A stretch of 61,108 nt of DNA from Desulfotignum sp. (GCA_021737695.1 JAIPDL010000011.1:1-61108); one strand, 5' to 3'; shown: positions 8,888 through 20,132, numbered from the stretch's first letter. Notes: generated from the letters alone by a model not told the origin. A program made the numbers and translations.

Positions 8888-11317
8888 ATGACCGATGATA
8901 ACAGACCCATTACCCCTGAGATTGTGAACAGTGACGGGGAAGAGACTGAAAGCACGGAAAAAGAACAGAATGCCGGTGGCGGCCAGCTCATCCGGCAGAG
9001 CCACAAGCCGGATATCCTGTACCTGGTGCCCATCACGGGCAGACCGCACCTGCCGGCCCAGGTCCAGCCGCTGGTGGTGAGTAAAAAACGCTGGGAACCC
9101 ACACTGGTCAAGGCGGCCAATGAATCCCATAATCTGCTGGGTTTGAGTTATTTTTCCGAAGTCAAAGGGAAATATGTGTACAAGGAAGATTTTCCTGAAG
9201 TGGGATGCGTGGTCCGGATTCTGAACATGGTGGAGGTGGACGGCAATATCCAGTTCATCGCCCAGGGACTGGAGCGGTTCAAAATCAAGAAATTTTTGTC
9301 GGACAAACCCCCGTTTGTGGCCCAGGTGGAATATTTCAAACCCCTGGAAGAAGATGAAGACAAGCTCAAAGCCTATGCCATTTCCATCATCAGTTCCATC
9401 AAGCAGCTGTTGTCTCTCAATCCCTTGTATTCGGAAGAACTCAAGCAGTACCTGGGTCGGTTCAGTCCGGATCAGCCCTCTCCGTTGACCGATTTTGCCG
9501 CCGGAATCACCACGGCGTCCGGGGATGTGCTTCAGGAGGTTCTGGAAACCGAATCTGTGATCGAGCGCATGAAACATGTGCTCATGCTGTTGCAGAAAGA
9601 AATTGAGATCGCCAAGCTTCAGACCCAGATCCGCAAAGATATCAATACCCAGGTGGATGAAAACAAGCGTAAATTCTTTCTCAAAGAACAGCTGAAAGCC
9701 ATTCAAAAGGAGCTGGGCATCCAGAAAGATGATAAAACATCGGATGTGGACCGGTTCAAGGAACGGTTTGCCGAACTCGATGCGCCGGAACATGTGGTCA
9801 AGCGGTTTGACGAGGAGATTGAAAAACTGTCGGTCCTGGAAACCGGATCATCCGAGTACGGGGTGACCCGAAATTATCTGGACTGGATCACCTCATTTCC
9901 CTGGGGCGTGTATTCTAAAGACAACATTGACATCGATCGGGCGGAAAAGGTGCTGGACCGGGATCATGCCGGGCTGGCCGATGTCAAGGAGCGGATTATC
10001 GAGTTCTTTGCCGCAGGCGTTTATAAAAAAGATGTATCCGGATCCATTATATTGTTTGTGGGCCCGCCCGGGGTGGGCAAAACGTCCATCGGTAAATCCA
10101 TTGCCGAGGCGTTGGGCAGAAAATTTTACCGGTTCAGCCTGGGCGGTATGCGGGATGAGGCTGAGATCAAGGGCCACCGCAGAACCTATGTGGGGGCCAT
10201 GCCCGGCAAGATGGTCCAGGCCCTGAAAGACACCAAAGTGGCCAATCCCGTGATCATGCTCGATGAGGTGGACAAGATCGGGGCCTCTTACCAGGGAGAT
10301 CCGGCATCAGCGCTTCTGGAGGTGCTGGACCCGGAACAGAACGCCGAGTTTTTAGATCATTACCTGGATCTGCGCATGGACTTGTCCAAGGTGTTGTTCA
10401 TCTGTACGGCCAACACCCTGGATACCATTCCCAGCCCGCTGCTGGACCGCATGGACCGCATCAATCTGTCCGGGTATATTACTGAAGAAAAAATAGAGAT
10501 CGCCAGAAAGCATCTGTGGCCCAAACTGCTCAAGCGCAACAAGGTGGCGGCCACCACCATCACCATCACCGATCCCACTATCCGGCATCTGGTTGAAGGC
10601 TATGCCAGGGAGGCCGGGGTGAGAGGGCTGGAAAAGCAGCTGAACAAGATCATCCGCAAGAGCATAGTCACCATTCTCAAGGAAAAGAAAAAACGGATCC
10701 GGGTGACCATTAAATCCCTGGAAGAATACTTAGGGCCTCCCGTGTTCAGAAAGGAAAAACAGATGCAGGGGGTGGGCATTGCCACGGGTCTGGCCTGGAC
10801 CGCCCTGGGCGGGGTGACTCTGCCCATTGAGGCGGTCAAGGTGCACAACAAGGGATCGGGCATCAAACTGACGGGAAAGCTGGGGGATGTGATGCAGGAA
10901 TCCGCCTCCATTGCCCTGTCTTATGTGCGGGCCAATCCCAAACTGTTCAAAATCGACCCGGCATATTTTGATGAGGCGTTCATTCACCTGCACGTGCCCG
11001 AAGGCGCCACCCCCAAGGACGGCCCCAGTGCCGGGATCACCATTACCACGGCCCTGGTTTCCCTGGCCAGAGGTCAGGAGATTCCCCGTCCGCTGGCCAT
11101 GACCGGTGAGATTACCCTGACCGGCAAGGTGCTGCCCGTGGGCGGGATCAAGGAAAAAATCATTGCAGCCCGGCGGTCCGGTATTCATGAGATCATTTTA
11201 CCGGAGGGGGTCAGCAGTGAATTTGAACAACTGCCGGACCACATCAAGGAAGGGATTAATTTTTCCTTTGTAAAGGTGTACCGTGACGTGTTCAGGCAGG
11301 TGTTTGAAAAGACCTGA
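8888..11317 (+). CDS. lon: ATP-dependent protease Lon
   Basis: 809 residues, close to the usual Lon length. An acidic, poorly conserved N-terminus of about 35 residues precedes the LON substrate-binding domain. The AAA+ module has Walker A GPPGVGKTS near residue 391 and Walker B VIMLDEVDKIG. The C-terminal protease domain has Ser714 in PKDGPSAGI and Lys755 in VGGIKEK, the catalytic dyad. GAGGTGA lies 6 bases ahead of the ATG. It degrades damaged and regulatory proteins in the cytoplasm. No CIRCE-like heat-shock operator was recognised upstream. Confidence 0.97.
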   Translation: MTDDNRPITPEIVNSDGEETESTEKEQNAGGGQLIRQSHKPDILYLVPITGRPHLPAQVQPLVVSKKRWEPTLVKAANESHNLLGLSYFSEVKGKYVYKEDFPEVGCVVRILNMVEVDGNIQFIAQGLERFKIKKFLSDKPPFVAQVEYFKPLEEDEDKLKAYAISIISSIKQLLSLNPLYSEELKQYLGRFSPDQPSPLTDFAAGITTASGDVLQEVLETESVIERMKHVLMLLQKEIEIAKLQTQIRKDINTQVDENKRKFFLKEQLKAIQKELGIQKDDKTSDVDRFKERFAELDAPEHVVKRFDEEIEKLSVLETGSSEYGVTRNYLDWITSFPWGVYSKDNIDIDRAEKVLDRDHAGLADVKERIIEFFAAGVYKKDVSGSIILFVGPPGVGKTSIGKSIAEALGRKFYRFSLGGMRDEAEIKGHRRTYVGAMPGKMVQALKDTKVANPVIMLDEVDKIGASYQGDPASALLEVLDPEQNAEFLDHYLDLRMDLSKVLFICTANTLDTIPSPLLDRMDRINLSGYITEEKIEIARKHLWPKLLKRNKVAATTITITDPTIRHLVEGYAREAGVRGLEKQLNKIIRKSIVTILKEKKKRIRVTIKSLEEYLGPPVFRKEKQMQGVGIATGLAWTALGGVTLPIEAVKVHNKGSGIKLTGKLGDVMQESASIALSYVRANPKLFKIDPAYFDEAFIHLHVPEGATPKDGPSAGITITTALVSLARGQEIPRPLAMTGEITLTGKVLPVGGIKEKIIAARRSGIHEIILPEGVSSEFEQLPDHIKEGINFSFVKVYRDVFRQVFEKT

Positions 11318-11330
11318 TTGTTTTATCTAA

Positions 11331-11378
11331 ACCATGCAGAGGACGAAAAATGATTTCTTCGTGCTCTGCATGGTAAAA
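11331..11378. terminator. Terminator between lon and adenosine kinase
   Basis: ACCATGCAGAG (11331-11341) pairs perfectly with CTCTGCATGGT (11364-11374), and inner CGAA/TTCG bases extend the stem. It lies between the convergent 3' ends of lon and the kinase gene, so it could serve both strands. The flanking A/T runs are short. Confidence 0.65.
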
Positions 11379-11393
11379 CAGGGGGGCTGTCAA

Positions 11394-12380
11394 TTATCCG
11401 ATCAACGCCCGGATTCTTTCCCATCCGTGTTCAGGGATTTGGGCCCCGATCACCTGGCATACTTCGTATCCGCAGGCAGATGCCAGTTCACCGCTTTTTT
11501 CGATGGAAAATCCATTGGCAATGCCGAAAAGAAACCCGGCAGCCCACAAATCACCGGCACCCGTGGTGTCTTTGACCTGTTTTCCGGTCCTGGCATCGAT
11601 CCGGGTGGTGGTGTTGTTGAATGAAATCAGGCTGCCTCGTTTTCCCAGTTTCAATACCCCGTATGTGACATGGGCCGATAGCGCCTGAAGTGCGTTTTTT
11701 TCATCTTTGTATCCGGTATAGGCGTCGGCTTCGTCCTCATTGGCAATCAGAATATCCACATGGTCTTTGATCAGATCATCCAGGATTTCCCGGCTGGCAT
11801 GGACCACTTCAAAACTGGCCAGATCCAGGGCGATCAGGGCGCCTGCATTTTTGGCTGCATGGACCGCCGCCATCATCAGTTCCGGATTGAACAGCAGATA
11901 TCCCTCGATCATGGTGATGGCTGTATCCGCAAACAGCGATGCCGTGATCCGGTCAGGTTCCAGTTCCGTGGAAGCGCCTAAATAGGTGAACATGGACCGC
12001 TGGGCATCCGGCGTGATCACGGAGATCACGCTGCCCGTGGGAGACGGGGACAGGGTCAGTTCGGGCTCCACATGGGCGGAACGTAATGCATCTTCAAACA
12101 GGGTGCCGAAGTTGTCATCTCCCCGCCGGCCGATAAACCGGGCCGCCCCTCCCAGCCGGCCGATTCCGATAATCGTGTTGCAGGCGGCCCCGCCCGGAAC
12201 GATGGCCGGGGCTTTGTCGGTTTTGGCCAGAATGGCTTCGATATCAGCGGATTCCACCAGGGTCATACCGCCTTTTTCTTTGCCCAGTTGTTTTAAAAAA
12301 TCATCGGATTCATTGATCAGTATATCCACCAATGCGGATCCAATGCCGGTGATGCGTTTTTTGTATGGCTGGGTTGTCAT
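11394..12380 (-). CDS. Adenosine kinase (PfkB/ribokinase family)
   Basis: 328 residues from the ATG at 12380, which has GAGGAG 6 bases upstream; the longer open frame has no such site. The PfkB fold is shown by GGAACNTI near residue 70, the GRRGDDNFG segment and the C-terminal signature DTTGAGDLWAAGF with the catalytic Asp. It faces metK and lies near ahcY, so its likely role is removal of adenosine released by S-adenosylhomocysteine hydrolysis, by phosphorylation to AMP. The adenosine specificity is inferred from this context and overall resemblance; other sugar kinases share the motifs. Confidence 0.85.
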   Translation of the reverse strand: MTTQPYKKRITGIGSALVDILINESDDFLKQLGKEKGGMTLVESADIEAILAKTDKAPAIVPGGAACNTIIGIGRLGGAARFIGRRGDDNFGTLFEDALRSAHVEPELTLSPSPTGSVISVITPDAQRSMFTYLGASTELEPDRITASLFADTAITMIEGYLLFNPELMMAAVHAAKNAGALIALDLASFEVVHASREILDDLIKDHVDILIANEDEADAYTGYKDEKNALQALSAHVTYGVLKLGKRGSLISFNNTTTRIDARTGKQVKDTTGAGDLWAAGFLFGIANGFSIEKSGELASACGYEVCQVIGAQIPEHGWERIRALIG

Positions 12381-12421
12381 ATTTTTCTCCTCAGGTGTTA
12401 AAAAAGTTGGCAGGTTGATAC

Positions 12422-12468
12422 AGAGCATAAAAAATTGCGGGCAAGAATTCAAGGAGTTTTTATGCTCT
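12422..12468. promoter_or_regulatory. 12-bp inverted repeat in the kinase leader
   Basis: AGAGCATAAAAA (12422-12433) is exactly mirrored by TTTTTATGCTCT (12457-12468) across a 23-base loop. It lies 42 bases before the adenosine kinase start and about 40 bases before the metK promoter. It could be an operator shared by the divergent genes or a hairpin in the kinase mRNA leader. Confidence 0.5.
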
Positions 12469-12510
12469 AAGCAAAATATGAACATATATTGATATATTCC
12501 TGGATAACTA

Positions 12511-12539
12511 TTGACAAATGCATTTTGGTTCGGTATAAA
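12511..12539 (+). promoter_or_regulatory. Sigma-70 promoter of metK
   Basis: TTGACA at 12511-12516 and TATAAA at 12534-12539 are separated by 17 bases, close to the vegetative consensus. The predicted start near 12546 gives a leader of about 70 bases before metK. Confidence 0.75.
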
Positions 12540-12540
12540 A

Positions 12541-12587
12541 GGGTTTCAATCATCACATTTGTGGATTAACCCATGACACAGTTTGTC
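12541..12587 (+). promoter_or_regulatory. Structured leader of metK
   Basis: GGGTT, AATC and CAC (12541-12556) pair with GTG, GATT and AACCC (12561-12572) to form a bulged hairpin with an ATTT loop. A second small hairpin, GACA/TGTC, lies at 12575-12587. The pairing is visible, but it matches no SAM riboswitch class I know. The predicted transcription start falls inside the outer stem, so the complete hairpin may not be transcribed. Confidence 0.35.
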
Positions 12588-12614
12588 CAATAATTTTTAA
12601 ATAAGGAGCGAAAT

Positions 12615-13787
12615 ATGTCAGACAACAAATCATATCTGTTTACATCCGAATCCGTGACTGAAGGTCATCCCGATAAAGTAGCCGATGCCATCTCCGATGG
12701 TATTCTGGATGCCATTATAGGGGAAGACAAAAATTGCCGGGTGGCCTGTGAAACCATGGTCACCACCGGCCTGGCCATGGTGGCCGGCGAAATCACCACG
12801 GACTGTTACGTGGATATTCCGGAAGTGGTCCGAAGCACCATCCGGGAAATCGGATACAACTCTTCCACCATGGGGTTTGACTGGAAAACCTGCTCCGTTG
12901 TCACCAGTATCGATCAGCAGTCCGTGGACATTGCCCAGGGGGTTGATGAAGGCGCCGGCCTGTATAAGGAACAGGGTGCCGGAGACCAGGGCATCATGTT
13001 CGGTTTTGCCACCAATGAGACGGAAGAGCTCATGCCCATGCCCATTTTATATGCCCATAAACTGACCAAACGGCTCACCCAGGTCCGGAAAAACGGGGCC
13101 CTGGATTTTCTGCGGCCCGACGGCAAATCTCAAGTCACCATTGAATATAAAGACGGCAAACCCCAGCGGGTGGATGCCGTGGTGGTCTCCACCCAGCATA
13201 ACAATGACGTGACTTATGAAGATTTGAAAGACGCCGTGATCAAGGAAGTGATTCGTAAAATTATCCCCAAAGAGATGATGGACGGGGATACCCGGTTTTT
13301 TGTCAATCCCACGGGCCGGTTTGTCATCGGCGGTCCCATGGGAGACTGCGGGCTCACGGGACGTAAAATTATCGTGGATACCTATGGGGGCCAGGGCAGC
13401 CATGGGGGCGGATGCTTTTCCGGAAAAGATCCCTCCAAAGTGGACAGAAGTGCCTCCTACATGGGACGGTATGTGGCCAAAAACCTGGTGGCGTCCGGTA
13501 TTGCCGACAAATGCGAAATCCAGGTGGCCTATGCCATCGGTGTGGCACAACCCGTGTCGTTGATGGTGGACTTCATGGGAACCGGAAAAATTCCTGAATC
13601 AAAAGCCGTGGACATTGTCAAAGAGGTGTTTGATTTAAGACCGTCCGCCATTATTGAAACCTTGGATCTGTTACGTCCGATTTACCGGAAAACAGCGGCC
13701 TATGGACATTTCGGCCGCCATGATCCTGATTTTTACTGGGAAAGAACCGACAAAGCCGATCAGATCCGGGAACTGGCCGGTATTTAA
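12615..13787 (+). CDS. metK: S-adenosylmethionine synthetase
   Basis: 390 residues, the standard length. MetK makes S-adenosylmethionine from methionine and ATP. Signatures: [18 protein letters not shown] at the N-terminus, [10 protein letters not shown] near residue 121 and the P-loop-like [15 protein letters not shown] near 264. AAGGAG precedes the ATG. It has its own consensus promoter and is followed by a strong terminator, so it is probably a single-gene transcript beside ahcY, which completes the methyl cycle. Confidence 0.97.
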   Translation: MSDNKSYLFTSESVTEGHPDKVADAISDGILDAIIGEDKNCRVACETMVTTGLAMVAGEITTDCYVDIPEVVRSTIREIGYNSSTMGFDWKTCSVVTSIDQQSVDIAQGVDEGAGLYKEQGAGDQGIMFGFATNETEELMPMPILYAHKLTKRLTQVRKNGALDFLRPDGKSQVTIEYKDGKPQRVDAVVVSTQHNNDVTYEDLKDAVIKEVIRKIIPKEMMDGDTRFFVNPTGRFVIGGPMGDCGLTGRKIIVDTYGGQGSHGGGCFSGKDPSKVDRSASYMGRYVAKNLVASGIADKCEIQVAYAIGVAQPVSLMVDFMGTGKIPESKAVDIVKEVFDLRPSAIIETLDLLRPIYRKTAAYGHFGRHDPDFYWERTDKADQIRELAGI

Positions 13788-13805
13788 TTTAAGATCGGAT
13801 CACAG

Positions 13806-13852
13806 GGTGCTTCGGGATCCGGTACACACCGGATCCCGGCACCTTTCTTTTC
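13806..13852 (+). terminator. Rho-independent terminator after metK
   Basis: GGTGC/GCACC enclose GGGATCCGGT/ACCGGATCCC around an ACAC loop, giving a long GC-rich stem followed by TTTCTTTT. It separates metK from ahcY, which therefore needs its own promoter. Confidence 0.85.
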
Positions 13853-13869
13853 CAAACCTAAGCAAATGA

Positions 13870-15366
<1,497 letters not shown>

Positions 15367-15437
15367 TTTGACATACCATTTAAAGTTCATGACGGCATGC
15401 CGCTGGTATGCATGACACGTGATTGATGGATACACAG

Positions 15438-15475
15438 CCCGCCTGCCGGAAACTTTTTCCCGGCAGGCGGGTTTG
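15438..15475. terminator. Terminator after ahcY
   Basis: CCCGCCTGCCGG (15438-15449) pairs with CCGGCAGGCGGG (15460-15471), a perfect 12-bp GC-rich stem followed by TTTG. It lies between the convergent ends of ahcY and the acidic protein gene. Confidence 0.8.
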
Positions 15476-15481
15476 CCATTT

Positions 15482-15985
15482 TCAGGAGCCCTTTTTCTGG
15501 TCCCAGAATTCACGGCTTTCTTTTAAAATATCATCGATGTCATCATCCAGGATGTCATCCTCGTCCATATCGTCCTCATCCAGATCGTCCAATGCGGCTT
15601 CCGGTTCTCCTGAAAGCGTTGGTTCCTCCAGATCGTCGTCATCGGGCAGCAGATCCAGATCATCTTCATCGTCATTCAAATCATCCGTGGTTTTTGGTTC
15701 AGACGCGGCGGAGGCGGGCATGGTATTATCGGATGTCGAGGCAGCAGGGATGAAATTGCCCTGCCGGTCGAACAGAAGGCGGCCGCTTAATTTGAGATCA
15801 AAATCCAGCTGAAAGGCGATCTGGTTGTCATGCACCACGATCTGTCCTCCTTTGGAGGCAAATGAGGTTTCAGCCATGCGATCCATGAGAATTTTCTTGA
15901 CAGCCTCTAAATCCAGATGTTTCTGTACCGCTGTGATGAGTTTTTTTTCTTCGGTTTGAATGATTCCGGGGTCGGTGATTTTCAT
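15482..15985 (-). CDS. Hypothetical protein with very acidic C-terminus
   Basis: 167 residues, not recognised. The first 85 residues look folded: an N-terminal helix, then beta-rich GGQIVVHDNQIAFQLDFDL. The last 85 are low complexity and dominated by Asp/Glu with repeated DDLD and DEDD runs, likely disordered. It has no signal peptide or membrane segment. TAAGGAAA lies ahead of the ATG. It is the last gene of a minus-strand series after the UbiB-like kinase, 81 bases downstream. Confidence 0.7.
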   Translation of the reverse strand: MKITDPGIIQTEEKKLITAVQKHLDLEAVKKILMDRMAETSFASKGGQIVVHDNQIAFQLDFDLKLSGRLLFDRQGNFIPAASTSDNTMPASAASEPKTTDDLNDDEDDLDLLPDDDDLEEPTLSGEPEAALDDLDEDDMDEDDILDDDIDDILKESREFWDQKKGS

Positions 15986-16066
15986 GGCAATATTTCCTTA
16001 AATGGGTTAACGGGCCGGGCACGCCATCATCATAAGGATCATGACCCTCCGACCCATGGTATGGTA

Positions 16067-17767
16067 TTACAAACGTCCTTTTCTGACAATGGCCACCAGA
16101 AGCCAGATGCCCATGATTCCGGCCGCCAGAAATCCGGCGATGCCGATGACCGATACCCCGAACAGCATGGGCGGGACATCGGAATTGATGACAATGGCAG
16201 ATCCCAGAATCAAGGCCGCAATAATAATGGAAAACGAGATGCGGTTACTGGTCTGGTCCTGATGGACGATCAGTTTGTCCAGCCCTTGAATGTCAATGAG
16301 AAGTTTCATTTTTCCCTGGCGGACCAGTCGCAGTATTTCCAGGGTATCTGTGGGTAAATGCTGAATCAGTTTATAGGATTCCCTGACAATTTCCATCATC
16401 TCTTCAGCCAGTTTTGACGGCGAAAACTTTAAAAACCGGGCCGTGGTGACATAGGGCGCGGCATGCCCCAGCATATTGAAATCCGGGTCCAGTTTCCGGG
16501 CCACGTTTTCAACGGAAACAAATGCTTTCATCATCAAAAACAGATCCGGCGGAATTCTCAGGCTGTGGGTGGTACAAAGCCCGATGAACTGGTTGACCAT
16601 TCGACTGGTTTTGATATTTTTCAAGGATCGGGTCAGATGAACCGATATAAACAGGGCCACGTCTTTTTCCAGTCGGATCATATCGGGCTGCGTTTCATAC
16701 CCGCACAGGTCGCATAAGACACGGGCCGCCCGTCTGGGATTATTTGTGGCCACCGCGTGAATGATATCCACAAACAATTCCCGGGTGTTTATGTCCAGAA
16801 AGCCGGTCATGCCGAAATCCACGGGACAGATCCGGTTGTTTTCCATAATAAAGATATTTCCCGGGTGGGGGTCGGCATGGAAAAATCCATGCTGAAACAC
16901 CTGTGTCATGATGAAATCCGCGCCCCGCCGGGTAATGCGTTTCCGGTCCAGACCGGCCCGGTCAATGGCATCGATATCACTGGCCTTGATGCCGTTGATG
17001 AACTCCATGGTCAACACCCGTTCAGAAGATTCCGCCGGATAGACCTGCGGGATGTGGATGGTTTTGTCCTGGTGAAACTGGCGGGCCATCCGTTCCATGC
17101 TGGCGGCCTCGATGGTATAATCCAGTTCTTTTTCCATGGTTTTGGCAAACTCTTCCACAATTTTCACGGGCCGGTAAAATGCCACTTCTTCAATGTTTCT
17201 TTCCATGATGCCGGCCAGATGATGGATGATCTCCAGGTCTGCTTCGATCATTTTTCTGATGCCCGGACGCTGGATTTTGACGGCCAGCCGGTCTTCACCC
17301 GTGACCGAGGCCCGGTGCACCTGGCCGATGGATGCACAGGCAAACGGGGTGTCATCCATGGAATGAAACACCGCATCCCATGGTTTGCCGAATTCCGCGG
17401 CAATGGTTTCTTTGACCCGGTCAAATCCAAAGGCGGGTATCTCATCCTGGAGTTTGGACAGCTCATTGACCAGGTCCATGGGAATTAAATCCGGCCGGGA
17501 GGACAACACCTGTCCCATTTTGACAAATGTGGGACCCAGCTCTTCTAAGGCCATGCGTATCCGCTGATTCCGGGACAGTTTTTCCACCCGTTCATGGGGG
17601 TGGTAAAACGGAATCAGTTTCAGGCCGGATTCAATGTACCGGTCAATGTCCAGGGCACCCAGGATGTTGTCGAAACCATATTTGAGAATGATGCCGATGA
17701 TCTGCCGGTACCGGATCAGATTCCGGTACCGTTTTCCCACCGTGCCTATTTTTTTGATGCTGAGCAT
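16067..17767 (-). CDS. ubiB: ABC1/UbiB-family atypical kinase
   Basis: 566 residues. Conserved family motifs: KMGQVLSSRPD near residue 82 (the KxGQ segment specific to UbiB), ASIGQVHRASV (the Ala-rich loop), AVKIQRPG with the catalytic Lys, HADPHPGN and VDFGMTG as the metal-binding part. Two hydrophobic segments near the C-terminus should anchor it in the inner membrane. The family helps quinone synthesis or lipid handling. In a probable menaquinone user the ubiquinone role cannot be assumed. It lies 12 bases after the phasin gene. Confidence 0.88.
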   Translation of the reverse strand: MLSIKKIGTVGKRYRNLIRYRQIIGIILKYGFDNILGALDIDRYIESGLKLIPFYHPHERVEKLSRNQRIRMALEELGPTFVKMGQVLSSRPDLIPMDLVNELSKLQDEIPAFGFDRVKETIAAEFGKPWDAVFHSMDDTPFACASIGQVHRASVTGEDRLAVKIQRPGIRKMIEADLEIIHHLAGIMERNIEEVAFYRPVKIVEEFAKTMEKELDYTIEAASMERMARQFHQDKTIHIPQVYPAESSERVLTMEFINGIKASDIDAIDRAGLDRKRITRRGADFIMTQVFQHGFFHADPHPGNIFIMENNRICPVDFGMTGFLDINTRELFVDIIHAVATNNPRRAARVLCDLCGYETQPDMIRLEKDVALFISVHLTRSLKNIKTSRMVNQFIGLCTTHSLRIPPDLFLMMKAFVSVENVARKLDPDFNMLGHAAPYVTTARFLKFSPSKLAEEMMEIVRESYKLIQHLPTDTLEILRLVRQGKMKLLIDIQGLDKLIVHQDQTSNRISFSIIIAALILGSAIVINSDVPPMLFGVSVIGIAGFLAAGIMGIWLLVAIVRKGRL

Positions 17768-17779
17768 AAAAATACGATA

Positions 17780-18082
17780 TCAGTCTCTGGCTTCTATCTT
17801 TTTGACCAGATCGTCAATCCGGGTATTCAGATCCCGGATGTCCGAACGGGTGGGAAGATCCAGCCGTTTGAGTATTTTTTCCACGGTTTCTTCCATGCGC
17901 CGATCCAGTTTGACTCTGGCATCTTCGTATCGATGCTGGCATTCTTCCAGAAAATCTTTGGCTTCCGCCTGGCTCATCTGGGTGGATTTGGCCAGTTCTT
18001 CGGCCAGCTCCCTGATCTCGGATTTAGAGCGCAGGGCCATACCCACACCAGTGAGCAAACTTTTTTTAACATAGTCAAACAT
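17780..18082 (-). CDS. Phasin-like coiled-coil protein
   Basis: 100 residues, helical throughout, with a C-terminal heptad segment (IRDLNTRIDDLVKKIEARD). It resembles the PhaF/PhaI family of granule-associated phasins, where that end drives oligomerisation. AGGAGG lies 4-9 bases ahead of the ATG. It is flanked by an acyl-CoA dehydrogenase gene and a UbiB-like gene in the same direction. A role at polyhydroxyalkanoate granules is inference, because no PHA synthase is in the window. Confidence 0.7.
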   Translation of the reverse strand: MFDYVKKSLLTGVGMALRSKSEIRELAEELAKSTQMSQAEAKDFLEECQHRYEDARVKLDRRMEETVEKILKRLDLPTRSDIRDLNTRIDDLVKKIEARD

Positions 18083-18094
18083 GATTCCCTCCTG

Positions 18095-19942
18095 TTATTT
18101 TGATCCAAAAGACAGATCCTGGATATGTTCCACACAAGGATCTCCATCCAGAATCGCATCCATTTTACCATAGGTCGCCGGCAACAGTGTATGGATAAAA
18201 AACCGGGCGGTTTCCATTTGTCCGGCATAAAACGCGGTGTCTTTGTTTTTCCCCGCTGTCTGTGCCACTGCGTTTCTGTCCAGGGTGCCGGTTTTTTTAG
18301 CCAGTTTGGGGGCCGCAATACCGGCCCGCCATAAGAGCATCCAGGCAAAGGTGACATCGCCGGTCACTTCCAGAAACGGGTGGGCAAAGGCATAGGCATT
18401 CAATACCTTTTCCGACCGGGACCGGGCACCGATCTCTTTGGCCAGTGCCTCCAGCCGGGACACGGCATGGGATACTTTTGTGCTCAGATCCTGAACCCCT
18501 TCCGTGTCTTTGAATTGTTCAATGGTCTGTTTCATGCGGTCAATGAAGTACTGAAACGCTTTGCCGCTGTTCATGGACAGTTTTCTGCCTAAAAGGTCCA
18601 TGGCCTGGATCCCGTTGGTGCCTTCGTAGATCATGAAGATCCGGGAATCCCGCATGAGCTGTTCAACGGGATATTCACGGACATACCCGTATCCGCCGTA
18701 GATCTGAATCCCATGGGAGCAGACTTCCAAGGCCTTGTCCGTGACATAGCCCTTGACAATGGGGGTGAGCACCTCCACCATGGCGGCGGTGTCGTCTTTG
18801 AGCTGCGCGTCGTCCGTGGTGTGAACCACGTCATTGCACCAGGCATAATAATAGTGCAGGGACCGCATGCCTTCAGTATAGGCCTTCATGTTGAGCAGCT
18901 GCCGCTTGACATCCGGATGCTGGATAATGGGAACGTTTTTGGCTTCCGGGTCTTTGCCGGCCGTCAGATGCCGCCCCTGAATTCTTGTTCTGGCGTAATC
19001 CAAGGCATACATGTAAGACGCGGATGCCACGGCAAACCCCTGGAGCCCCACAAAGGCCCGGGCTTCGTTCATCATCTTGAACATGGCCGGCATGCCTTTG
19101 TTTTCTTGTCCCAGCAACGTGCCGATGCAGGGCCCTTTGTCTCCTAAGGACAAGGATGCCGTGGCATTGCCGTGGATCCCCATTTTCTTTTCCAGGCCGG
19201 TGCAGACCACATGGTTGAAATCCCCTAAAGACCCGTCATCATTCACCAGATATTTGGGAACCAGAAATAATGAGATGCCTTTTGTGCCGGCCGGTGCCCC
19301 CGGGATCCGTGCCAGGACCGGATGAATGATGTTGTCGCACAGATCATGTTCTCCGGCGGAGATGAAAATTTTTGCCCCTTTGATGGAATAGGTGCCGTCC
19401 GGATTTTTTTCCGCCGTGGTGGTCAAGGCCCCGACGTCGGATCCTGCTTCGGGCTCGGTGAGCAGCATGGTGCCGCCCCAAACGCCTGCAAACATTTTTT
19501 TCAGGTACAGCCGCTTCTGGGTCTCATCCCCGAATGCTTCCACCAGTTTGGCAGCCCCGTGGGTCATGCCGTAATACAGCATAAAAGCGGAATTGGCCCC
19601 CACCATATATTCCAGGGCTGCCGTGCCCACGGTTTTCGGCATCCCCTGACCCCCTATATCCGGGTCATCACACATGGCCAGCCATTCGCCTTCACAAAAA
19701 AGCCGCCAGGCCCGTTTAAAGGATTCAGGTGCTGTGACCTTGCCGTTTTCCAAAGTACAGCCCTGCTCGTCGCCCTCCTTAAAGGTGGGCAGAATCTCTT
19801 TTATGGCCAGATTCCGGGCTTCGGAAACAATCAGATCAACGGTTTTTTTATTGAATTCAGCAAAGATGTCATGATCCACCTGTCCGATCTGTTCGTGGAG
19901 GACAAAATCAACATCTCTGCGGTCAGCGATTAATTGTGCCAT
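18095..19942 (-). CDS. Acyl-CoA dehydrogenase with C-terminal extension
   Basis: 615 residues from the ATG at 19942, chosen because AAAAGGGAGC sits 8-9 bases upstream; another ATG lies 21 bases earlier. At about 600 residues it belongs to the long acyl-CoA dehydrogenases with an extra C-terminal domain (DmdC-like), not the 380-residue type. FAD and substrate signatures are visible: LTEPEAGSDVGALTT and IQIYGGYGYVREYPVEQLMRD, followed by IYEGTNGIQAMDLLGRK. It oxidises an acyl-CoA in the cytoplasm, passing electrons presumably to ETF. Substrate unknown. First gene of a minus-strand operon with phasin, UbiB and the acidic protein. Confidence 0.9.
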   Translation of the reverse strand: MAQLIADRRDVDFVLHEQIGQVDHDIFAEFNKKTVDLIVSEARNLAIKEILPTFKEGDEQGCTLENGKVTAPESFKRAWRLFCEGEWLAMCDDPDIGGQGMPKTVGTAALEYMVGANSAFMLYYGMTHGAAKLVEAFGDETQKRLYLKKMFAGVWGGTMLLTEPEAGSDVGALTTTAEKNPDGTYSIKGAKIFISAGEHDLCDNIIHPVLARIPGAPAGTKGISLFLVPKYLVNDDGSLGDFNHVVCTGLEKKMGIHGNATASLSLGDKGPCIGTLLGQENKGMPAMFKMMNEARAFVGLQGFAVASASYMYALDYARTRIQGRHLTAGKDPEAKNVPIIQHPDVKRQLLNMKAYTEGMRSLHYYYAWCNDVVHTTDDAQLKDDTAAMVEVLTPIVKGYVTDKALEVCSHGIQIYGGYGYVREYPVEQLMRDSRIFMIYEGTNGIQAMDLLGRKLSMNSGKAFQYFIDRMKQTIEQFKDTEGVQDLSTKVSHAVSRLEALAKEIGARSRSEKVLNAYAFAHPFLEVTGDVTFAWMLLWRAGIAAPKLAKKTGTLDRNAVAQTAGKNKDTAFYAGQMETARFFIHTLLPATYGKMDAILDGDPCVEHIQDLSFGSK

Positions 19943-20132
19943 GTGAATATGCTCCCTTTTCATGAGTGTTTATAGTTTAACCGGTATTTCTGCCTTCTTT
20001 CATTAGGCAAAAACCAGGGGGTTGTCAACGGGTCTCGGGAAAAAAAGGATTGATTTATTGATGGATTCGTAAGATGGTATAAAGTGAAATTGTCAGGAAT
20101 GGAGTGGCGGATAAAAATGACACAGGAGAGCC

